This document shows, piece after piece, positions 1 through 5,125 of a stretch of 5,125 bases of DNA. Numbering within the stretch: the first letter of the stretch is position 1; each line of letters opens with the position of its first letter. The notes beneath the pieces were generated by a model that did no database searches, was not told the origin of the DNA, and saw nothing but the letters and a program-made list of their open reading frames with translations. A program made the position numbers and the translations under genes. The stretch spans positions 1 to 5,125 of the forward strand of contig JAUVKN010000293.1 in the NCBI GenBank assembly GCA_030596245.1, written 5' to 3'. This stretch comes from Bacteroidia bacterium. GTDB lineage: Bacteria > Bacteroidota > Bacteroidia > Bacteroidales > GCA-2748055.

Positions 1-1457
1 CATCCAATGATGACCATATCGGTGCCACAATAGCCCTGTGTCCACCCACACCACCCAAAACCAGCTTTTGCAGCCAATTTGAATGTATTGTTGTAATAGG
101 AGATTGAAGCACCATTGCCACCTGCACAAAACTGCAGCGGAGTAACCCCGAACTGTTCCGTGATCCACTTTTTAGCAGTTTTCATGCGCCATAGTTGCTC
201 TGCAGCAGGAATCTCTTTGTGCCGGCGGGTATCCCCGAATTCGCGATACCAGCCCACTTCAGCCTTCTCCTGGTCCAGTGGAGCTCCGTACCAACCGGGC
301 TCGGAGACAAGATCAGGCTGCATATGTGTTAATCCGTGACACATCACTTCAAATACGCCCAGTTGAACCCCCTTATCGTAACCCCGTTTGCCTGAAATAT
401 AGTCCTGTTTGGTTCCAAATTCATCTGTAAAATTTTGATTCCATGTTGGTTCAAGTCTATTTTCCTGTTCATTCACAAAACCTGGCACGAAATTGATATT
501 GAGTATGGCATTGTTATCCAGCAAAGGTTTTATAAGATGCTTTTCTACGATATCCTCTGTTAAGGTGGGATAGTGCCAGTGTTCCAGCCAGGCATTCTGT
601 GTAGCTCCCGGGTCATCCATTATCATAATTATATCATTTTCCCAGGTCTTATAAAGATTGTATCCGATGGTCCAGGTTATGGCACGTCTCAATAGTATCC
701 GTATATCCTGATAATTAAACAGGTTATTGTAATCGTTACCTATCCAGACTGCACGCCCACCCGATTTGTATGTTTTGGCAGTTGCCTGTGGATAGGATCC
801 CTGGGTTACCAGAACTTCAGTCCCATCCAGCACCTCAACCTGCTGTCGCTTTAAATGGGTACCATAAGAAATGTCCGTTGCTGTAATTTCGTCTACCATG
901 AAGGGAGATTTAAGTCCGTCTGTTAAAAAATGCCTGCCTGCAGGCTCCATTTCTTTGTTACTCTCCCAGCTACCCATATACTTTAATCCCAATACTGACT
1001 GTATTTCTGCCTGGGAAATCCGATCTGACAAAGCAATCAATCCGACTCCCCGATCCTCTACCATCTCCTTTATTATCGAATAGTCCGGATGTAACAATTT
1101 ATTACTCTGATTGACATCCCAGATTATCGTTCCATAGATTGGATTTCCATCCATATCCAAAAACATGTGACGATCCAGGAATTGCTGATCCAACCGAACC
1201 ACATCAAAGGGAGTGCCCCATGATTTGAGCAGGATCATAAGCTGGTGAAAATCATTGGCACCCGATACTTCAGGGTAAGTGAAGTACCCGGAATATTCAC
1301 CTGTGGGGGCAGACCGGCTAACCATGAAACTGGCAGGGTCTTCCCATTGATCCCCGATGACAACAAGCACTCGGAAAGGCTTTGCTGCAAGACTTTCAGT
1401 TGCAAAGGAGACAAGACAGATGGCTACGATGATAACTACTTTAATTAATTGCTTCAT
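1..1457 (-). CDS. Secreted polysaccharide-deacetylase-like protein with N-terminal ThuA/GATase-like domain (3' end cut off)
   Basis: This frame stays open from an ATG at 1457 to the window's left edge, giving 485 codons with no stop, so the C-terminus is missing. Residues 1-24 are a Sec signal peptide: MKQLIK, a hydrophobic stretch VVIIVAICLV, then SLA before a likely cut at A25. Residues 28-268 look like an alpha/beta domain of the ThuA/class I amidotransferase-like type: strand FRVLVVIGD, YGTIIWDV (108-115), GVGLIALSD (137-145), GRAVWIGND (234-242) and a closing helix LLRRAITWTIGY (255-266). I see no convincing amidotransferase Cys nucleophile. From 274 a NodB-like domain begins: DIIMIMDDPG (Asp281, Asp282), then HGLTH (His374, His378), the expected metal-ligand pattern of carbohydrate esterase family 4-like enzymes. 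The usual FRxPYG-type third motif appears as FCAGGNG (443-449), without the Arg. Deacetylation of an extracellular glycan is inferred; the substrate is unknown. It starts 22 bases after the DUF5107/TPR gene and is probably cotranscribed with it. Confidence 0.82.
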   Translation of the reverse strand, partial: MKQLIKVVIIVAICLVSFATESLAAKPFRVLVVIGDQWEDPASFMVSRSAPTGEYSGYFTYPEVSGANDFHQLMILLKSWGTPFDVVRLDQQFLDRHMFLDMDGNPIYGTIIWDVNQSNKLLHPDYSIIKEMVEDRGVGLIALSDRISQAEIQSVLGLKYMGSWESNKEMEPAGRHFLTDGLKSPFMVDEITATDISYGTHLKRQQVEVLDGTEVLVTQGSYPQATAKTYKSGGRAVWIGNDYNNLFNYQDIRILLRRAITWTIGYNLYKTWENDIIMIMDDPGATQNAWLEHWHYPTLTEDIVEKHLIKPLLDNNAILNINFVPGFVNEQENRLEPTWNQNFTDEFGTKQDYISGKRGYDKGVQLGVFEVMCHGLTHMQPDLVSEPGWYGAPLDQEKAEVGWYREFGDTRRHKEIPAAEQLWRMKTAKKWITEQFGVTPLQFCAGGNGASISYYNNTFKLAAKAGFGWCGWTQGYCGTDMVIIG

Positions 1458-1479
1458 TTTTTCTATTTTTTATAATTTC
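1458..1479 (-). promoter_or_regulatory. A/T-rich translation initiation region between the TPR gene and the deacetylase-like gene
   Basis: The 22 bases between the TGA of the DUF5107/TPR gene and the ATG at 1457 read, on the coding strand, as an A-rich run ending in AATAGAAAAA just before the start codon. There is no GGAGG-like Shine-Dalgarno. A-rich, SD-less leaders are typical of Bacteroidota. The leader, together with the signal peptide that follows at once, supports this ATG as the true start. There is no room for a separate promoter or a hairpin terminator, so readthrough from the upstream gene is expected. Confidence 0.5.
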
Positions 1480-4400
1480 TCAAAATCCGGCTCTCGGTGG
1501 ACGAAAGGCACTTAATTCAACCAGGGGATTGAGATCAAAAGCTTTGCTTCGATTGGCTTCTGCTTCTCTCTTTTTACCCAGCCCCTCCAATGCCAGCGAC
1601 CGTGTATATAATGATATCGTCTGCTCTAAATCACTCTCTGACTGCTGAAGAGCTTCGAGCATCTTCTTATAAATGATCTTTGCTGCCTGCTTCTCTTTCA
1701 ATGCTTCCAGTGCCCTGGCGCGATAAAACTGGTATGCATTCCCCTCCGCCACCTTATCATCAACAACAATCTCATAGTATTCCCGGGCCTCCTCAATTCT
1801 GCCCAGTGCTTCAAGTGCCATGCCGATCTTATATTTTTTCCTTGCATGGATGGTCTTGGGCTGCTCAGCAACCTCAAGATGCTCAGGATAGAGCAGTGAT
1901 TGTTGATAATACCAGAGTGCTTTTTCAACATCTCCCTTTTCAAACTCACTATCCCCCTGTTTAATATTACTCTGCACCCATAACTGGTGAATACCATACT
2001 TGCCTTCCCAGGAGTTAAAATGGGTGCTGTTCAATAGTTTCAATGCATCACTGTTTCTTCCTGTCACTACATAGAGCTCAATCAATTGTGAGACAGCTTC
2101 ATTGTATTCCGAAACAACAGCCAAGTGATCCTCAAAAAGTCCTATCTGTTCATTATAAGGGTTCTTCAGCTCCTTATTGATCAATCCCAGTTCAACTATC
2201 GCCTGACCTGCAGATGGGTCCGCTTTAATGGCTGCCTGATATGCATGTTGGGCTTTGTGCAGATCACCCTGTTCCCTGTACACCTGACCAAGATTTCTCT
2301 GTGCAACTACATTCAGGGGATCTAAAACAACGGATCGTTCCCAGTGAACAACCGCCTCCGTTAAACGTGTACTCTTTTTCAGCAGGAACCCCAGAAAATA
2401 GTGTGCCAGTGCATCATCAGGATTTTCTGATAATGCCCATTCCAGTACCGGGAAAGTCTCATGGCGGTAAGGGAAACAATACTTCGGATCCGTCCCGGAA
2501 GCCTTCTTTAGTAATGTCATTGCTCTGTCAGATTGCCCCATCAGGGAATAATAATAAGCCTGGTAATAATATACCAGGGGCGAAGCAGTCCCTTTTTCAG
2601 ATTCACCAGCCACCAATTCAAGCAGATGAATGGCATCTGCGTAATTACCACAGCGGGCATACCGTATAGCAACCTCAATGTGATTATCACTGTCGGCCCG
2701 GGTCAAATCCAGAAATTCCTCCTGTAATGCCTCCAATGTTGAATTTGTAACGCCTGAAGCAGCAGCTGCAGTCATCTGCAATTGTTTTGAAAACAGATCC
2801 AGCGGATCGGTCAATTGATTTTCCCCGATTACCTCCAGGGCTTCTTCAGCTCTTCCCAGTCGAATTAATACCAATGCTTTTACAGCATGAGCCTGTGAAT
2901 TGAACCCATTGCTTCCGATGCTATTATTAATATGTTCCAATGCCCGGTTCAGCCGGTTTTGTGAAGCGGTAAGCTGTGCAAGTTCAAAATGAGCAATGGC
3001 ATACCACTCCTGGCTGTAACTGGCCCGGTTAAGGCATTTTTCAGCATCTTTCAGATCTCCGATGCAAATTTGTGTCAATCCTTTGTAATACCATGCTTTG
3101 AAGAAAGTGTCGTCACGCTCAATTGATCTGTTAAAATACTCCAGAGCACTGTCATAGTTTCCGTTTTTAAGTGCCATTTCACCCATTGAAGTGTTGGAGC
3201 GTATATCACCAGGATCTCTTTCAAGGGCCTTCCGGAAGTATAATTTTGCTTTTTCAGTACTATTGTACCTGTAAAACCTGTCGCCATAAATGAAAAGCAG
3301 GTCCTGTGAATTTACCTCACCGGGATCAGGAAGAGCTGCTGCACCTTCAGGGAGCGGAGGGTGTTTGGGTCTTGTGTGTTTGAATGCCAGCAGGGTGTCT
3401 CCAACGGATGAAAGCACGGCCATTCTCAACTTGTAGAGGTCAGTCATGCCGGAACCTGCTGCATCTCCAAGAAACGGATTTGCAGGATCGGCATCTGTTT
3501 CAGCATTAAATATTTCCTCATCATCATATAGCACCACAATTTTCACATCCTGGTTCACACCCGTAGGTGACCATCCGAATAGTGCTTTTCCCTCGCTCAA
3601 TTCCAAATTAACCGATCCTTCAAGATTGGCAAAATCGAAGACGCCGATATCTTTTACCGGGAACCAGAAATGGCTGAAAATTTTAGTTTCACCCGGCATC
3701 ATCCAGAACAGGCTGGGTTGATTTTCCGAATAGGCCCCTGCCTGTGGTTCAAAATATGGCAGGTCCCCATCTGTCAGAATTTTTTCCCACAAACGTCCTG
3801 CCGGGGATGTCCCCCAGGTCCAGAGTTTTTTTCCTCTTACAATATGATGATCAGCAACATGCACGAAACCCGCATTCTCTTCCGGACTGTAGCCTCCGAA
3901 AAAATCCGATTCAGACTCCACTGAGAAATAACTTGATGACCCGGGAGAATTTTTCCAGTAACTGATATCAATACCTTTGTCAACAGGCCAGTGGAAAAAT
4001 TCATGCATAGCATGCCCGGTCGCTATTTCCCCGGGAATTACTGCCTGGTAGTTAAGGGTTGCTCTGACAGCACTGGTAGCCCAATACTGGAAACTCTGTA
4101 TATAAGACGTACAATTTTCAAGTCTGATTCTGGTCTCTACCCAGTTCCTGCCAGGATGTACCGTAGTTCCCACTGACCATCTCATTCTTTTGAGTCTTTC
4201 AATTTCACCCACCCAGATGGTCTTTGAACCATCCTGGTTTTCAATGATGGTCCAGTCTATATCCCTGAATCCGCTTGGACGGTGTCCTATGGGGAAATTC
4301 CACTCCACACCCCCTGAAACCCAGGCTCCGGTCAGACCAACCAATCCCGGTTTAATAACCTTCTGATCATATAAAAACTGGTAACCGTTGGTTTTGTCCT

Positions 4401-4689
4401 GTGCACTATGGAGCCTCCCTCCCAGTTCAGGAAGCACAAGGGCTTTTACATATTCATTTTCAACATACAGGGCATTGTATGTTCTTGTACCTCTCTCATT
4501 TGTCAACCTGTCCATCATGGTATAGGGATAGGAGTGAATTCTCCAGTTTGGCATGATCTCAGGTTCCCTGACACCATAAGTTGGCAATGTAAGGGGCTCC
4601 TGGTACACCTTAACCTGTCCGTATACCGGAAAAGTTAATAATACCAAAAGAGCCATACATGAAAAACCGGTGGGAAAATACTTTCTCAT
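1480..4689 (-). CDS. Secreted DUF5107 domain protein with C-terminal tetratricopeptide repeats
   Basis: Complete gene of 1069 residues. Residues 1-24 form a signal peptide (MRKY start, hydrophobic CMALLVLLTF, VYG before Q25), so the protein is exported, probably to the periplasm or outer surface. Residues about 40-345 match DUF5107, a domain with galactose-mutarotase-like features: PELGGRL (87-93), the family-typical GAWVSGGVEWNFPIGHRPSGF region (121-141, with His136), PGRNWVETRIRLEN (179-192), and the DLPYFEPQAG segment (309-318, with Glu314). His136 and Glu314 are candidate sugar-binding or catalytic residues by analogy only. A Gly/Pro-containing linker (about 346-460) leads to roughly 14 TPR-like units from 463 to 1055, e.g. 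463-495, 497-529, 758-792 and 794-826. The segment around CFPYRHETFPVLEWAL (738-753) resembles one I recall from other DUF5107/TPR proteins. Role is unproven: carbohydrate recognition or conversion plus a protein-docking scaffold is inferred. The start at 4689 is favoured because it directly precedes the signal peptide and lies 14 bases after the upstream stop. Confidence 0.93.
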   Translation of the reverse strand: MRKYFPTGFSCMALLVLLTFPVYGQVKVYQEPLTLPTYGVREPEIMPNWRIHSYPYTMMDRLTNERGTRTYNALYVENEYVKALVLPELGGRLHSAQDKTNGYQFLYDQKVIKPGLVGLTGAWVSGGVEWNFPIGHRPSGFRDIDWTIIENQDGSKTIWVGEIERLKRMRWSVGTTVHPGRNWVETRIRLENCTSYIQSFQYWATSAVRATLNYQAVIPGEIATGHAMHEFFHWPVDKGIDISYWKNSPGSSSYFSVESESDFFGGYSPEENAGFVHVADHHIVRGKKLWTWGTSPAGRLWEKILTDGDLPYFEPQAGAYSENQPSLFWMMPGETKIFSHFWFPVKDIGVFDFANLEGSVNLELSEGKALFGWSPTGVNQDVKIVVLYDDEEIFNAETDADPANPFLGDAAGSGMTDLYKLRMAVLSSVGDTLLAFKHTRPKHPPLPEGAAALPDPGEVNSQDLLFIYGDRFYRYNSTEKAKLYFRKALERDPGDIRSNTSMGEMALKNGNYDSALEYFNRSIERDDTFFKAWYYKGLTQICIGDLKDAEKCLNRASYSQEWYAIAHFELAQLTASQNRLNRALEHINNSIGSNGFNSQAHAVKALVLIRLGRAEEALEVIGENQLTDPLDLFSKQLQMTAAAASGVTNSTLEALQEEFLDLTRADSDNHIEVAIRYARCGNYADAIHLLELVAGESEKGTASPLVYYYQAYYYSLMGQSDRAMTLLKKASGTDPKYCFPYRHETFPVLEWALSENPDDALAHYFLGFLLKKSTRLTEAVVHWERSVVLDPLNVVAQRNLGQVYREQGDLHKAQHAYQAAIKADPSAGQAIVELGLINKELKNPYNEQIGLFEDHLAVVSEYNEAVSQLIELYVVTGRNSDALKLLNSTHFNSWEGKYGIHQLWVQSNIKQGDSEFEKGDVEKALWYYQQSLLYPEHLEVAEQPKTIHARKKYKIGMALEALGRIEEAREYYEIVVDDKVAEGNAYQFYRARALEALKEKQAAKIIYKKMLEALQQSESDLEQTISLYTRSLALEGLGKKREAEANRSKAFDLNPLVELSAFRPPRAGF
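1525..3303 (-). other. TPR superhelix region of the DUF5107 protein (residues 463-1055)
   Basis: This part of the gene encodes about 14 helix-turn-helix units of roughly 34 residues. The TPR consensus (W/Y-x2-LG/A-x2-Y, then G-x-Y/L-x2-A, then A-hydrophobic ending in DP) is clearest in YFRKALERDPGD (484-495), YDSALEYFNRSIERD (512-526), AHYFLGFLLKK (762-772) followed by VVLDPLN (787-793), and RNLGQVYREQGDLHKAQHAY (798-817). Units from about 863 to 1055 are more degenerate but keep the spacing, e.g. ALEALGRIEEAREYY (958-972). A stretch at about 627-667 fits no unit well and may be a hinge. The repeats diverge at the DNA level, so this is an old protein repeat and not a recent tandem duplication. 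TPR arrays normally bind partner proteins; none is identified here. Confidence 0.8.
3655..4572 (-). other. DUF5107 domain (residues about 40-345), galactose-mutarotase-like
   Basis: Recognised from its family-typical motifs: a PELGGRL turn, the aromatic and glycine-rich SGGVEWNFPIGH block, a beta-strand pair around NWVETRIRLENCT, the KLWTWG strand (288-293) and the PYFEPQAG block, followed by SLFWMMPGETKIFSHFWFPV (326-345). Many alternating hydrophobic strands and few helices fit a beta-supersandwich like aldose 1-epimerase. The domain has no biochemical role I can name with certainty. Boundaries are estimated by eye. Confidence 0.72.
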
Positions 4690-4703
4690 CGCTTTGTAAT
4701 TGA
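4690..4703 (-). promoter_or_regulatory. Short spacer and leader of the DUF5107/TPR gene
   Basis: Only 14 bases separate the TAA of the upstream gene from the ATG at 4689; on the coding strand they read TCAATTACAAAGCG. No Shine-Dalgarno is present at the usual distance; a GGAG lies further back, inside the end of the upstream gene and too far for standard pairing. The spacing supports translation from a shared transcript and leaves no space for a promoter of its own. Confidence 0.45.
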
Positions 4704-5125
4704 TTACTCTCCGTTTACTTTAAGCACTATTTTATGCTCAGACCCGGTTACTCCAAATTTATTAGTACTCCTTGCCCTCAGGTGATTCTGTCCGCCGTGA
4801 AGTTCCCAGGAAAATACCGGATCTGATATTTGCCATTCACCATTGTCAATCGAAACTTCAAAACTTTCAAAATTAGGAGTATGTGTTTCCAACTGTACTT
4901 CCAGGAAAGAGTTCCCCTGATCATAAAGATGAATATGCGCCTGGTTCAGTGTCCAGAATATATCACCCGTCCGGCTGGTCCTGATCCCAAGCCTGTCCCG
5001 TACATCTTGTTCTCCCTGGTGTTGCCAGGTTTTGTTTTCACTATACTCATCTTCAACGATCAGGTAATCAAAGTTCCAATATGCAAATGGAATTTCAAAA
5101 AAATTATTTCTTGATTTATAAGCTA
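4704..5125 (-). CDS. C-terminal part of an unidentified, probably secreted protein with an Ig/FN3-like end domain (5' end cut off)
   Basis: A frame open from the right edge (first full codon at 5123) gives 139 residues ending in TAA at 4704. An in-frame TTG at 4892 is not the real start, because coding continues upstream of it with sensible protein (AYKSRNNFFEIPFAYWNFDY...). The visible part has an aromatic and acidic segment (1-35), a RDRLGIRTSRTGDIFWTLNQ region (42-61), and then a beta-rich stretch: SFEVSIDNGEW (87-97), FSWELHGGQN (104-113), LRARSTNKFGVTG (115-127), and a closing strand IVLKVNGE. The W-x-L-x2-G-x-N-x-L-x-x-R-x2-N-x2-G pattern is common in Ig/FN3-like C-terminal modules of secreted bacterial enzymes that act on polymers. 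The catalytic part, if any, lies outside the window, so no function is assigned. It ends 14 bases before the DUF5107/TPR gene and is probably the preceding gene of the same operon. Confidence 0.8.
   Translation of the reverse strand, partial: AYKSRNNFFEIPFAYWNFDYLIVEDEYSENKTWQHQGEQDVRDRLGIRTSRTGDIFWTLNQAHIHLYDQGNSFLEVQLETHTPNFESFEVSIDNGEWQISDPVFSWELHGGQNHLRARSTNKFGVTGSEHKIVLKVNGE

Noticed and set aside
115..339. Plus-strand open frame of 74 codons, and similar ones at 871-1083 and 1245-1448
   Set aside because: All are antisense to the deacetylase-like gene, whose signal peptide and DD/HxxxH motifs make the minus frame the coding one.
1458..1479. Possible terminator between the second and third genes
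   Set aside because: The A/T-rich spacer has a run of T on the plus strand but no inverted repeat able to form a hairpin, and it better fits a leader for the next gene.
1698..1997. 99-codon minus-strand open frame
   Set aside because: It overlaps the TPR gene in another frame on the same strand, and the main frame shows clear repeats through this stretch.
2241..2669. 142-codon plus-strand open frame
   Set aside because: It lies wholly antisense to the TPR-coding part of the 1069-residue gene, its protein is low in recognisable structure, and the opposite frame has clear TPR motifs.
1525..3303. Tandem DNA repeats across the TPR region
   Set aside because: The periodicity is visible only in the protein; I saw no repeated nucleotide units, so no DNA repeat is annotated.
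4704..4892. Small stand-alone gene starting at a TTG at 4892
   Set aside because: The same frame stays open to the right edge with coherent protein, so this is the tail of a larger gene and not a 62-residue protein.

Overview
The window reads as a stretch of a Bacteroidota genome. All genes lie on the minus strand. The central gene is a DUF5107-plus-TPR protein of a type common in that phylum. The start codons are preceded by A/T-rich sequence without a good Shine-Dalgarno, as is usual there. At least two of the three proteins begin with Sec-type signal peptides. The genus cannot be told from this sequence.

Layout in transcription order (right to left). (1) Positions 5125-4704 hold the last 139 codons of a gene whose start lies beyond the right edge; it ends in a beta-rich, probably Ig/FN3-like domain. 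(2) After 14 bases comes a complete 1069-residue gene (4689-1480): signal peptide, DUF5107 domain with a galactose-mutarotase-like character, a linker, then about 14 TPR-like helical repeats to the C-terminus. (3) After 22 bases comes the first 485 codons of a gene that runs off the left edge (1457-1). It has a signal peptide, an alpha/beta domain resembling ThuA/class I glutamine amidotransferase-like folds, and then a polysaccharide-deacetylase-like (NodB-type) domain with a DD pair and an HxxxH motif but a divergent third motif.

The tight same-strand spacing implies one transcript. The most economical reading is an envelope or periplasmic carbohydrate-processing operon: a sugar-binding or sugar-converting DUF5107/TPR scaffold next to a possible carbohydrate esterase and a secreted protein of unknown type. 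No SusC/SusD, sulfatase, regulator or transporter is visible, so membership of a polysaccharide utilization locus is a hypothesis. No RNA gene, mobile element, CRISPR array, terminator or promoter was recognised. There is no gene-free stretch longer than 22 bases.
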